A stretch of 64,000 nucleotides of DNA, from NCBI GenBank assembly GCA_026129765.1, contig JAHCHP010000003.1, forward strand, positions 1 to 64,000. Direction: 5' to 3'. Positions 1-7,453 of this stretch are shown here, one piece after another; within the stretch, counting starts at the first letter, position 1, and each line of letters begins with the position of its first letter. The DNA is from Fimbriimonadia bacterium. GTDB taxonomy: Bacteria; Armatimonadota; Fimbriimonadia; Fimbriimonadales; GBS-DC. The translations under genes were made by a program, and so were the position numbers. Below the pieces are notes generated by a model. That model worked only from the letters and a program-made list of their open reading frames with translations. It had not been told where the DNA came from and searched no databases.

Positions 1-1
1 G

Positions 2-697
2 AAAGTCGGCAACCAGTGGACTTCCCACGTTTACGGCGCAGGACTGATCCAACGCGGCGACGACTTCCAACACTGGAACTGGCGAGGCGACCTGACCCAC
101 ACGAGCAACGGGGGTGGCAACCGAACCTCGGGACCGGTGAATGATGCGTTTGGCGATCTGATTTCGGGTACAATCCCGGTGGTCGGTTGGAATGGCGACT
201 GGGGCTATCGGAGCGAGGCGAACACCGGCGGTCTGCAGAAGGTGGGCGTTCGGTGGTACGACCCGCAGGTGGGCAGGTTCTTGCAGCAGGACCCATGGCT
301 GGGCGATCTTGAGGAACCGCTGACCCTAAATCGTTTTGCCTACTGCACGAATGATCCTTTACAATTTGTGGACCCGAGTGGGGAGAAAGGGAAACCGATT
401 GGGTACAGACGAGGAGTCGGACCTAACGGCGAACCAGGTTATTGGAATGAGTACAAAGATGGAACAGTTGTGTTCGAGCCAGATGATGCTCTAACGTCTC
501 CCAAACGCGGAAGTCGGCGAGAACGCAATGTTGGTCACTTCGCAGGTGAAGAACATTCCAGAGTTAAGAAGGGAAGTAGCGGTCATCGAGTACCGAAAGG
601 ACCTGCCTCCGGGCTAACAACGGTTGATGCTTATGCAAAGCATGATCCAGAGGATTTTGCGGGAATTCTGGCTGATATTGGTGGATTCGGAAGATGA
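2..697 (+). CDS. Rhs repeat C-terminal tip 1 (5'-truncated by window)
   Basis: The frame is open from base 2, so the gene continues upstream of the window; the GTG at 137 is only an internal valine codon. The visible part is the end of an Rhs/YD-repeat core, with the motifs [17 protein letters not shown] and [11 protein letters not shown] at about residues 80-130 of the visible frame. A unique C-terminal domain of about 100 residues follows, rich in charged residues and Gly, with an RNVGHF stretch. Rhs proteins form a large secreted or surface shell that encloses a variable C-terminal toxin released after the core motif. That role is known for the family and only inferred here. I do not recognise the toxin class. 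The next cargo gene starts about 107 bases downstream. Confidence 0.8.
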   Translation, partial: KVGNQWTSHVYGAGLIQRGDDFQHWNWRGDLTHTSNGGGNRTSGPVNDAFGDLISGTIPVVGWNGDWGYRSEANTGGLQKVGVRWYDPQVGRFLQQDPWLGDLEEPLTLNRFAYCTNDPLQFVDPSGEKGKPIGYRRGVGPNGEPGYWNEYKDGTVVFEPDDALTSPKRGSRRERNVGHFAGEEHSRVKKGSSGHRVPKGPASGLTTVDAYAKHDPEDFAGILADIGGFGR

Positions 698-803
698 TTC
701 GTATGCCATAAGTACCTAGTTTTAACCTGATACAGGGAAAATGCATGTTGGTCACTATACGTAGTGCTTTGAACCTAGGAGTTTGAGAAATGGATGGTAA
801 TTT

Positions 804-2012
804 ATGAACATCTTCACCGTTGTTGTACCAAATAGCCACTGGACATATGTTAGTTATGTCGTTCATAGTGGATCAGTAGACGACCCTTGGCGACTTCCCG
901 GATTGGCACATCTCACCGAACACATGGTGGTACGCAATGCTAGCAACTCTAAGAAACGCATTTCGCTCGAGTCGCAACTCGCCACAATGGGCGGATACTT
1001 TGATGCCTATACAACTCTCGATAAAACGGTCTATAACTTTGCTGTTCCATCTGAACGGTTTCAGGAAGTACTTGCACTTGCGGTGGACTTGTCGGAAAAC
1101 CTCGAATATTCCCAAGAAGACTGGTTACTGGAACACAATGTCGTCCATCTGCAAATGATGAGTAAAAATGAGTATTTTGATGTAAGTCAGCATTTGCGTG
1201 GTCTCGTGTGGGGTCGTAAGGCGAAGTCTGCGAGACCAATTATTGGTGTTCCTCTTTTTTTGCATAGGGTAAAACACTCCGATGTCAATCGGTTTTGGCG
1301 CAAGCATTATACTTCAAACAATTGCTCAATTCTTTGTCTAGCACCAACCAAGCAAATTGAAGACGGCAGTGGTTCTGCAAATTTTTACTCCCAAAAGACA
1401 ACAATGGACTTCATTAAACCTACAGCTTCGTTCGTTCGGAGGAAAGATTGGAAACTTATCGCGGTATCCCTCAACTGGCTCATTGACGCTGTTCCGTGTG
1501 AAATCTCTACACTCTCTGTCATTTCGAATACCCTGGAACAAATCTTGATTGACCGTCTACGATTAGAAAATGGATTGGTAGATAACATAGAGGTATCGTT
1601 TATGCCAGACCCATTGCGCTTATGCATTAGCACCTCGACACGAGCAACGTGGCTTGACCCTTTGATATGGTGCGTACTCGATTCTCTCAATTCGCTTGTT
1701 GCAACCAATGAGTGGGTTCCTCTGGTTAAGGGTATCTCTAAGTTGAATCTAGAGGCTCAAAGGATATCTCCTATGCTAGATAGTTGTGCTTACAGTATCA
1801 TCCGGTATGGCATTCACAATTATCATTTTGAGAATGACTTGGATTCATTGGAAAACCTCGCGTGTGGGGAGCCATCTACTTTAGAGAATCTTCTAAATTT
1901 CCTAAAGTATGTGCTGAGGAACGGCGTCTTGTATGGAATTGTTGTTGGAGAAGTTGATAGCGAACAGAATATCTTCGTGAAGGAGAGGATTGAGAGCTGG
2001 GCTTTTTCATGA
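804..2012 (+). CDS. M16 (insulinase/pitrilysin-fold) zinc metalloprotease-like protein in the Rhs island
   Basis: 402 residues, single M16-type module. The inverted zinc motif HLTEH is at residues 36-40 (His36, Glu39 catalytic, His40). The third ligand is probably Glu110, 70 residues on, in LLEHNVV, which matches the ERxVV region of M16 enzymes. This is about the length of one M16 half-pair, whereas classical enzymes have two such halves or two subunits. There is no signal peptide, so it is probably cytoplasmic. It lies between Rhs tips 1 and 2, exactly where an immunity gene is expected, and its base composition is AT-richer than the core genome, suggesting transfer. It could be an immunity protein using an M16 fold, a protease that processes a peptide, or an unrelated passenger. 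Family call is good; role is unknown. Confidence 0.7.
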   Translation: MNIFTVVVPNSHWTYVSYVVHSGSVDDPWRLPGLAHLTEHMVVRNASNSKKRISLESQLATMGGYFDAYTTLDKTVYNFAVPSERFQEVLALAVDLSENLEYSQEDWLLEHNVVHLQMMSKNEYFDVSQHLRGLVWGRKAKSARPIIGVPLFLHRVKHSDVNRFWRKHYTSNNCSILCLAPTKQIEDGSGSANFYSQKTTMDFIKPTASFVRRKDWKLIAVSLNWLIDAVPCEISTLSVISNTLEQILIDRLRLENGLVDNIEVSFMPDPLRLCISTSTRATWLDPLIWCVLDSLNSLVATNEWVPLVKGISKLNLEAQRISPMLDSCAYSIIRYGIHNYHFENDLDSLENLACGEPSTLENLLNFLKYVLRNGVLYGIVVGEVDSEQNIFVKERIESWAFS

Positions 2013-2048
2013 CACAGTTGTTTTACAGTAGGGTGTTTAGATAAGTAA

Positions 2049-2507
2049 ATGAACGCATACTGCTTAGGAATATCAGGACTTAATGAACGGTTGATCCTGT
2101 GCACACCTTCAACCTATGCATGGAGCGGCCATAGGTATGACCCGCAGGTGGGCAGGTTCTTGCAGCAGGACCCGTGGCTGGGCAGTGTTTATGCGCCGCT
2201 GACATTGAACGCTTACGGGTATTGTGTGAACGATCCGCTGCAGTTTGTGGACCCGGATGGAATGATTCCGGATTGGGTCAAGGGCATAGGAGTCGTAGGG
2301 GTGGTTATCGGTGCTATCGCTGTCGCAGCCGGAGTTGCGGTTATTGGCACTGTCATAATCATAGTTGGTACCATTCTTTGGGGATGGGATGAATTGACTG
2401 CACTCGGACGGAAGATGAATGAACGAGGTATGTTCGATGGTACAGTGGGAACTCCAGCAGGGCACTACAGGAACAACCATTATTACAACAACCATTATTA
2501 CCACTGA
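2049..2507 (+). CDS. Displaced Rhs C-terminal tip 2 with membrane segment
   Basis: Homology to the Rhs core starts at about 2134 ([15 protein letters not shown], then [11 protein letters not shown]), so the ATG at 2049 and its first 25-30 codons are probably junction sequence; this looks like an orphan tip without its own Rhs shell. The C-terminal part begins at MIPDW, has one long hydrophobic stretch of about 30 Val/Ile/Ala/Gly residues that could span a membrane, and ends in a tail with repeated NNHYY units. A pore-forming or membrane-acting tip is possible but not shown. The next gene starts three bases after the stop and encodes a small membrane protein, a plausible immunity partner. Confidence 0.55.
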   Translation: MNAYCLGISGLNERLILCTPSTYAWSGHRYDPQVGRFLQQDPWLGSVYAPLTLNAYGYCVNDPLQFVDPDGMIPDWVKGIGVVGVVIGAIAVAAGVAVIGTVIIIVGTILWGWDELTALGRKMNERGMFDGTVGTPAGHYRNNHYYNNHYYH

Positions 2508-2510
2508 AAG

Positions 2511-2768
2511 ATGGAAACACGGGAAATTGTTGGGATAGTTTTTTGGATCGTTGGTATAATTTGGGTCTCCGCGCATATCTGGCGGAACGAGCCTCAATTT
2601 CGCAATAGCTGGAGCCTACTAATCGTTGGTTCTGCTTGCGTGTTAATTGGTATCAAGGCATCTGCCCCTCTTGAGAACATACTCTTTTTGGGTTTAGTTC
2701 TGATTGCATGGAGTGTTTGGCTGGTGGCTCGTATCCGATGGTTCCAAAGAACAAGAGAAGAGCCTTGA
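2511..2768 (+). CDS. Small three-helix membrane protein, putative immunity partner of Rhs tip 2
   Basis: 85 residues with three predicted hydrophobic helices (about residues 6-22, 34-50 and 57-73) and a basic C-terminus. It starts three bases after the stop of the membrane-segment Rhs tip, the spacing usual for toxin-immunity pairs. It does not match a family I can name. Its reading frame stays open after the TGA at 2766 and runs into the next Rhs tip at 2904, which suggests that cassettes were joined by recombination here. Immunity to a membrane-acting toxin is an inference from position and hydrophobicity only. Confidence 0.5.
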   Translation: METREIVGIVFWIVGIIWVSAHIWRNEPQFRNSWSLLIVGSACVLIGIKASAPLENILFLGLVLIAWSVWLVARIRWFQRTREEP

Positions 2769-2863
2769 GGATACTATAGCACAATACTCCAACTCGGAAC
2801 ATTCCTCAAGAGTGGCAAAAAATCCAACCAAGCAGTTAGGAAAACAAATAAGAACCTTGCCCA

Positions 2864-3071
2864 CCACACGAGCAACGGGGGTGGCAACCGAACCTCGGGA
2901 CCGGTGAATGATGCGTTTGGCGACCTGATTTCGGGTACAATCCCAGTGGTCGGTTGGAATGGCGACTGGGACTATCGGAGCGAGGCAAACACCGGCGGAT
3001 TGCAGAAGGTAGGCGTTCGGTGGTACGATCCACAGATCGGCAGGTTCTTGCAGCAGGACCCATGGCTGGGC
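2864..3071 (+). repeat. Rhs core direct repeat (copy of 97-304)
   Basis: About 208 bp aligned base for base with 97-304 at an offset of 2767, with only scattered mismatches. Identity begins sharply at CCACACGAGC and ends after GCTGGGC. Such sharp edges are expected when tips are exchanged by homologous recombination in the Rhs core. Confidence 0.85.
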
Positions 3072-3437
3072 AGCGTTTATGCGCCGCTGACATTGAACGC
3101 TTACGGGTATTGTGTGAACGATCCGCTGCAGTTTGTGGACCCGGATGGTTTAGCGCCATTCGTAGTGGTTATCATTTGGGGAGCGAGAGCTGCTCCAGTT
3201 ATTTACCGAGTCTATAAAACTTATCGAGCCACGAAGAAAGCCGCTCAGCTATTGGACAAGCATGGTAACGTTGTTTATCATAAGGGTCATCAAGGAGGGC
3301 CGAATCATATGCACAATCAAAACAAGCCAGAATATCATTTAACTTGGCGTGGGGCAGCGGAACTGGCAAAGCAACGAGGCGCTCAAGGATGGGAGAACTT
3401 TCACTGGGGAAAAGTCAAGAATGACCCTCATTTTTAA
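2904..3437 (+). CDS. Displaced Rhs C-terminal tip 3, His-rich possible nuclease domain
   Basis: GTG 2904 is the same internal valine codon as in tip 1; the frame is open from 2769, so no convincing start exists and the gene may be silent or expressed only after recombination. Rhs core motifs [17 protein letters not shown] and [11 protein letters not shown] are followed by a short hydrophobic segment. The C-terminal domain of about 75 residues contains [16 protein letters not shown] and YHLTWRG and ends [10 protein letters not shown]. The His/Asn/Lys content resembles metal-dependent nuclease toxins, but I cannot assign a family. The following gene (3486-4328) stands in the immunity position. 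Confidence 0.55.
   Translation: MNDAFGDLISGTIPVVGWNGDWDYRSEANTGGLQKVGVRWYDPQIGRFLQQDPWLGSVYAPLTLNAYGYCVNDPLQFVDPDGLAPFVVVIIWGARAAPVIYRVYKTYRATKKAAQLLDKHGNVVYHKGHQGGPNHMHNQNKPEYHLTWRGAAELAKQRGAQGWENFHWGKVKNDPHF
3022..3148 (+). repeat. Rhs core direct repeat (copy of 2134-2260)
   Basis: 127 bp aligned with 2134-2260 at an offset of 888, with about seven mismatches by eye. It covers the last Rhs motif up to the FVDPDG codons, after which tips 2 and 3 diverge completely. Confidence 0.85.
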
Positions 3438-3485
3438 CACATGGAACCTGAACGAAGTTAGCTTGATGTCATTCAACATCATCAA

Positions 3486-4328
3486 TTGACCATAATGAGC
3501 CATAAGGTGAGCTGGATAATATGCGCTGTGTCATTGAAACCCAACAATCTGTTGGTACCGGGGGCTCTATCAGCCATCTTGTTACGAATAATGGAGCCTT
3601 GCGCCCTAACACAAGCCACGGACACCATGAATACCTGGGCAACCCAGAGGGGATGCCAAGTTCTGAAACTTTTGGATGTAGGGCTGGGTTCCCCTCCTAT
3701 TGACGCAAATGTTCTCATTGAAGACCAGGGATTTTCAAACTCTTTTGATGATAGAAAAATGGTTCAACCATTTGATATCTTGGATGGAAAAGATGTTATC
3801 AAAGTACTATGGCATTCTCCAAAAGAGCTGCACTTAACTAATAGAATGCCAAGTTTTGTGAGCAATGTGGCAGATGCAATTCGGTTTTTACTTAAAAATG
3901 ATCTTCCAGTATATGCGCTGGAGTCCACCTCTTCGCGCTTTTTGCGGAGTCAGTGGCGAAATCTGTTTCTCCCGCAATCAAAACATAACTGGCATCTTTG
4001 CGAAAGTTGTGGCAAGAAAAATCGCTCCATCATAGAGCAAAGGTTCGACTGGGAAGTAATCCGAAGTAAAGGAGTGATAGAGGTATCTGAGGTGGTTCCT
4101 CCTTTAGTAAACATTACTAAATCGGATCAGATGATAACCATCTTTTTTGAGCCTTGTGATCTCCCTTGGTTTTTATTGAAGGCAAGTTCTCTTTATGCTT
4201 TTGATTTCAGACAGCAGGTGGATATGTATATTGTTCCCTTAAAAAAACCAAAGTGGACTATCGCCTTAACACACGAACCGACTTGTGGACCTTACTATCT
4301 TCACATAAGCAACTCAGTATCGATTTAG
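3486..4328 (+). CDS. Unknown protein in Rhs island, candidate immunity gene
   Basis: Up to 280 residues. The first part is doubtful: ATG at 3591 or 3627 would give a more natural N-terminus than 3486, and another frame (3521-3703) is also open here. The body is soluble-looking, with a CESCG pair at about residue 174 that resembles half of a zinc ribbon, and many aromatic residues. I do not recognise a family. It is AT-rich compared with the core genome and lies directly after Rhs tip 3, so an immunity role is possible. The C-terminal two thirds are the more reliable part of the call. Confidence 0.45.
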   Translation: MTIMSHKVSWIICAVSLKPNNLLVPGALSAILLRIMEPCALTQATDTMNTWATQRGCQVLKLLDVGLGSPPIDANVLIEDQGFSNSFDDRKMVQPFDILDGKDVIKVLWHSPKELHLTNRMPSFVSNVADAIRFLLKNDLPVYALESTSSRFLRSQWRNLFLPQSKHNWHLCESCGKKNRSIIEQRFDWEVIRSKGVIEVSEVVPPLVNITKSDQMITIFFEPCDLPWFLLKASSLYAFDFRQQVDMYIVPLKKPKWTIALTHEPTCGPYYLHISNSVSI

Positions 4329-4375
4329 TTGTTAGATGCCGTCCGGAAATACTCTCACTGTGAATACAATTCAGA

Positions 4376-5032
4376 TTGCTTCAGAAATCGATGAAAATCG
4401 TAAAATTTTCCGATGAAGAGAAAGTCGGCAACCAGTGGACTTCCCACGCTTACGGCGCAGGACTGATCCAACGCGGCGACGACTTCCAGCATTGGGATCA
4501 GATGGGAAGTCTCGCGGCGACTTCAGATGGACAAGGCAACCGCTTGGCTGGTCCGATCTTTGACTCTTTCGGTTATCTCATCTCAGGCAATCTTTCCGAA
4601 TATGGTTGGAATGGTTTGTATTCTCACCGATATGAAGTCAATATTGGAGGAATACTGCAAGTCGGCGTTCGTTGGTATGATCCCGTGGTGGGCAGGTTTC
4701 TACAACAAGACCCGGCATTTTCAGTGCCAGTCTACTCCTATTGCTGGAATGATCCAGTCAACCTGGTAGATTATTTTGGTTTCAAACCGGGAGACAAGTA
4801 TAAGTCCGCCGATGCGGCTGCAAAAGCGGCGTTAAGAGACATCGGGAAAGAACTCAAAATGATGGAAGTCGAGTTCGGGGGATGGATTTATGAAAACTCC
4901 GATGGAACTTTCTCTTACACCAAACCTGTGAAGGGAACTGAATTTGAGGTAAATCCATCACAGAAGTCGATTCCCCAAATGCAACGCCCATTGGAGGTTA
5001 TAAAAATCATGTGCCTGTCAACGCAAAGATGA
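4376..5032 (+). CDS. Displaced Rhs C-terminal tip 4 with DUF4329-like domain
   Basis: Residues 15-110 are Rhs core ([17 protein letters not shown], then NDPVNLVDYFG). The C-terminal domain starts KSADAAAKAALRDI and continues with GGWIYENSDGTFSYTKP, which I recognise as the DUF4329 pattern found at the ends of Rhs proteins. In that family the domain usually goes on to a YHTH-type motif. Here the frame instead ends in unrelated residues (MQRPLEVIK...), while another frame from about 4975 reads NATPIGGYKNHVPV. A single-base slip near the CCCC run at about 4974 would explain this, so the tip may be frameshifted. No immunity gene follows; an inverted repeat and rplL come next. Confidence 0.6.
   Translation: MLQKSMKIVKFSDEEKVGNQWTSHAYGAGLIQRGDDFQHWDQMGSLAATSDGQGNRLAGPIFDSFGYLISGNLSEYGWNGLYSHRYEVNIGGILQVGVRWYDPVVGRFLQQDPAFSVPVYSYCWNDPVNLVDYFGFKPGDKYKSADAAAKAALRDIGKELKMMEVEFGGWIYENSDGTFSYTKPVKGTEFEVNPSQKSIPQMQRPLEVIKIMCLSTQR
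4420..4499 (+). repeat. Rhs core direct repeat (copy of 1-80)
   Basis: About 80 bp nearly identical to the first bases of the window, encoding [22 protein letters not shown]. Together with the other two repeats it shows that tips 1, 3 and 4 derive from one or a few closely related Rhs genes. Confidence 0.8.
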
Positions 5033-5047
5033 CAGGTTTGCAGGGAA

Positions 5048-5099
5048 ACTCCCTTCAGAAGGTTCCCCCACAACTGAGGGGGAACCCTGGAGAGGGAGT
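5048..5099. repeat. Nested inverted repeat between the Rhs island and rplL
   Basis: The inner stem GGTTCCCCC (5061-5069) pairs with GGGGGAACC (5078-5086) around an 8-nt loop. An outer stem ACTCCCT (5048-5054) pairs with AGGGAGT (5093-5099). It may terminate transcription from either side, although there is no clear T-run. Similar nested elements occur at 32255-32305 and, inner stem only, at 45895-45920, so it is a dispersed repeat family rather than a unique terminator. Confidence 0.7.
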
Positions 5100-5489
5100 T
5101 TACTTAATGTCTACGGTTGCGCCAGCCGCCACCAGCTTCTCTTTGACCTTTTCGGCTTCCTCTTTCGCCACTCCCTGCACGATGGGTTGGGGCGCGCCTT
5201 CCACCAGGTCCTTCGCCTCTTTCAGACCCAGCTGAGTGATTTCGCGAACGGTCTTGATGACATCCAGACGCTTATCGCCCGCCGCTGTCAGAACCACATC
5301 GAACGAGGTTTTCTCTTCGGCAGCAGCGACTTCACCGCCGCCTGCGGGCATACCGGGCATTGCCATCGCGACAGGCGCAGCGGCGGACACGCCATACTTG
5401 TCTTGTAACGCCTTTACAAAGTCGTTGAGTTCCAGCACAGTCATACTGTCGATTGCTTCGATCATTTGCTCCATTGAAATAGTAGCCAT
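5100..5489 (-). CDS. rplL: Ribosomal protein L7/L12
   Basis: 129 residues, normal length. It forms the flexible stalk of the 50S subunit that recruits translation factors, binding as dimers to L10. The N-terminal dimerisation region (about 1-35) is followed by an Ala/Gly/Pro/Met hinge (about 36-55) and the typical C-terminal domain with [13 protein letters not shown] and [13 protein letters not shown]. The ATG is preceded by GGAGG. rplJ lies 39 bases upstream on the same strand. Downstream is the Rhs island instead of rpoB, which usually follows. Confidence 0.98.
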   Translation of the reverse strand: MATISMEQMIEAIDSMTVLELNDFVKALQDKYGVSAAAPVAMAMPGMPAGGGEVAAAEEKTSFDVVLTAAGDKRLDVIKTVREITQLGLKEAKDLVEGAPQPIVQGVAKEEAEKVKEKLVAAGATVDIK

Positions 5490-5528
5490 TGTGTTGCCTC
5501 CTAAAGTTGAATGATTGTTGAATGGATA

Positions 5529-6050
5529 TTACGCGCCAGATTTCTGGTCAGCGACGGCTTGTACGGTGCGGACAAACTGCGCGATAACTTCGGACAGCGT
5601 GCCGACCAACCCGCTAAGGGGTGATTGCATCGAACCCAGCATCTGAGCAATCAGCACCTCGCGCGGCGGAAGCTTGGAAAGACTTTCCACGGTCGCGGCG
5701 GGATAGATTTGACCGCTCATCAACAAGGCTTTCGATTCCATTTTGCGCGCGCTTTTCATGAAATCCAGCAACGCTTTCGCCGATTGAGCCGGGTCGCCTT
5801 GAATAAATGCGACTGCCGTGGGACCGTGCAAATGAGGTTCCAGGTCGGCAGGCACTTGATTATCCCAAGCGCGGCGATACAGCGTGTTTTTGACCACGTG
5901 GAACTCGGTTCCCAGCGGTCGCAGTTTCGCGCGCAGTTCTGAGATTTCTCGAACGGTCAACCCGCGATAATCGGCAAAAATCTGCGCCTGCGAACTTTCA
6001 GACCACGCTCTAATCTGTTCAATCGTTTCTGCTTTTTTGGGTGTTGGCAT
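5529..6050 (-). CDS. rplJ: Ribosomal protein L10
   Basis: 173 residues from ATG 6050 (MPTPKKAE), preceded by AGGAGGT. The frame stays open upstream to 6176, but that part is the leader with a strong hairpin, so the shorter form is chosen. L10 anchors L7/L12 dimers to the ribosome stalk base and, with L12, binds its own mRNA leader in many bacteria. The N-terminal domain has FADYRGLTV and VVKNTLYRRA; the C-terminal helix that binds L12 ends in VRTVQAVADQ. Cotranscribed with rplL. Confidence 0.97.
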   Translation of the reverse strand: MPTPKKAETIEQIRAWSESSQAQIFADYRGLTVREISELRAKLRPLGTEFHVVKNTLYRRAWDNQVPADLEPHLHGPTAVAFIQGDPAQSAKALLDFMKSARKMESKALLMSGQIYPAATVESLSKLPPREVLIAQMLGSMQSPLSGLVGTLSEVIAQFVRTVQAVADQKSGA

Positions 6051-6313
6051 AAAAAACACCTCCTGACGAATGTTGGCTTTTTTACGAGGCTCTAATAAAG
6101 CAAACGGGAGCCTCCCAGACAGAAGGCTCCCGAAATAGTAGAGAATAGGAAAGCAACGCGGGATTGCGCCGCCCATTTTTGATTTTCCTGATTTTCGGTC
6201 GCTTCTTCCTCGGCAGGGAACCGGTGATCCGGTCGATTAAGCCGCCTGCGGCGCCTGCTGTCTGCAGAAAAGCAACATGATTTTACCCGATAGGCGTCCA
6301 GAAAATCAAGCCT
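6051..6313 (-). promoter_or_regulatory. rplJ leader region with strong hairpin (probable L10 leader)
   Basis: This stretch of about 260 bases holds no gene. On the minus strand CGGGAGCC and GGCTCCCG form an 8-bp stem (6105-6132) about 55 nt before the rplJ start. In many bacteria the L10-L12 complex binds a kink-turn-bearing leader here to repress translation. The exact kink-turn was not verified; the hairpin and its position are what the sequence shows. Confidence 0.5.
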
Positions 6314-7366
6314 TTATTTCCCTGCCATAGAGGCGATGCTGATTTGCGCCGCCATTTGACCCGCAATCTCTTGGAATGCGCGCGCTTGTGTCGAGTCGGG
6401 CGCGGCAATGAGGGCAGGCACGCCTTCGTCGCTGGATCGGCTGACGGCAGGGTCTAAAGGCACCGATCCCAAGAAGGGGGTCCTCAGTTTTTCCGCAAAC
6501 ACTCTCGCGCCGGGGCCGGGGAAGATTTGGGTCACCGTTCCGCAGCAAGGACAAACAAACTCCGACATGTTTTCAATAACGCCCAAGATCGGCGCGTTGA
6601 GTCGGCGAAACAGGATCGCCGATTTTCCAGCAATAGACGCCGCCACCTCTTGCGGGGTCATGACGATGATGACGCCGGTCAATGGCACGATCTGCGCGGT
6701 GGTCATGGGGGCATCGCCGGTGCCAGGCGGCAGGTCCACAATCAGATAGTCCAATTCGCCCCACCGCGTATCGCCGAATAGTTGCTTGACTGTACCCGCG
6801 ACGATGGGACCGCGCCACAACGCGGCATGATCCTCTTCCAGCAAAAAGCCTAATGACATGATACTAAGACCGTAGCGGCGGATGGGAATTAATTTTTGCG
6901 CCTCCACCAGCGGTTTTTCACCTTGGCAGCCCATCATTTTGGGAATGCTGGGACCATAGATATCGGCATCCAGCAATCCGACTTTCGCGCCCTTTTGAGC
7001 GAGAGCGACCGCCAAGTTCACCGAGACGGTCGATTTCCCGACCCCCCCCTTCCCGCTGGCGATGGCGATGATATGCTTGACTCCCGGCAGCATCTCTTCG
7101 GGGCTTCGTTCGCGCCCGCGCACTTGGGCAGTCATTTCCACGTTCACGCTTTGCACACCGGGAATCGCGCTGATCAGTTCTATCGCCTGATTTTTCATGA
7201 GGTCTTTGACAGGACAGGCTGGCGTGGTGAGTTCTATTGTGGTTTTTACCTGACCCTCGCAGATGACTACCTCTTTGATAAAGCCTAAGGAGACAATGTC
7301 TTGGTGAAGGTCGGGGTCGATAATTTGGCTCAATGCCTGAAGCACTTGTTCTTTGGTGATTTCCAT
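6314..7366 (-). CDS. mrp: Mrp/ApbC-family iron-sulfur cluster carrier ATPase
   Basis: 350 residues from ATG 7366 (MEITKEQVLQ), with GAGG upstream. A start at 7420 is possible, but it lies only 4 nt from a -10 box and would not be in the transcript. An N-terminal DUF59/MIP18 domain (about 1-85, with TPACPVKD) precedes a ParA/NBP35-type P-loop domain with the deviant Walker A SGKGGVGKST (104-113) and a C-terminal CPCC pair that holds the bridging Fe-S cluster in this family. It transfers assembled Fe-S clusters to apoproteins in the cytoplasm. Monocistronic by position. Confidence 0.93.
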   Translation of the reverse strand: MEITKEQVLQALSQIIDPDLHQDIVSLGFIKEVVICEGQVKTTIELTTPACPVKDLMKNQAIELISAIPGVQSVNVEMTAQVRGRERSPEEMLPGVKHIIAIASGKGGVGKSTVSVNLAVALAQKGAKVGLLDADIYGPSIPKMMGCQGEKPLVEAQKLIPIRRYGLSIMSLGFLLEEDHAALWRGPIVAGTVKQLFGDTRWGELDYLIVDLPPGTGDAPMTTAQIVPLTGVIIVMTPQEVAASIAGKSAILFRRLNAPILGVIENMSEFVCPCCGTVTQIFPGPGARVFAEKLRTPFLGSVPLDPAVSRSSDEGVPALIAAPDSTQARAFQEIAGQMAAQISIASMAGK

Positions 7367-7424
7367 AGTTTTCAATTCCTCGTTTTCATTGATACGGGCG
7401 ACTCGCGTGTTTGACTTCATGCAG

Positions 7425-7430
7425 ATTATA
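7425..7430 (-). promoter_or_regulatory. Predicted -10 box of mrp
   Basis: TATAAT on the minus strand, 58 nt before the chosen mrp ATG. No clear -35 hexamer at 17 nt. It lies in the 87-bp gap after the SulP gene. Confidence 0.5.
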
Positions 7431-7453
7431 CCTATCTCATATTTGTGTGGAAC

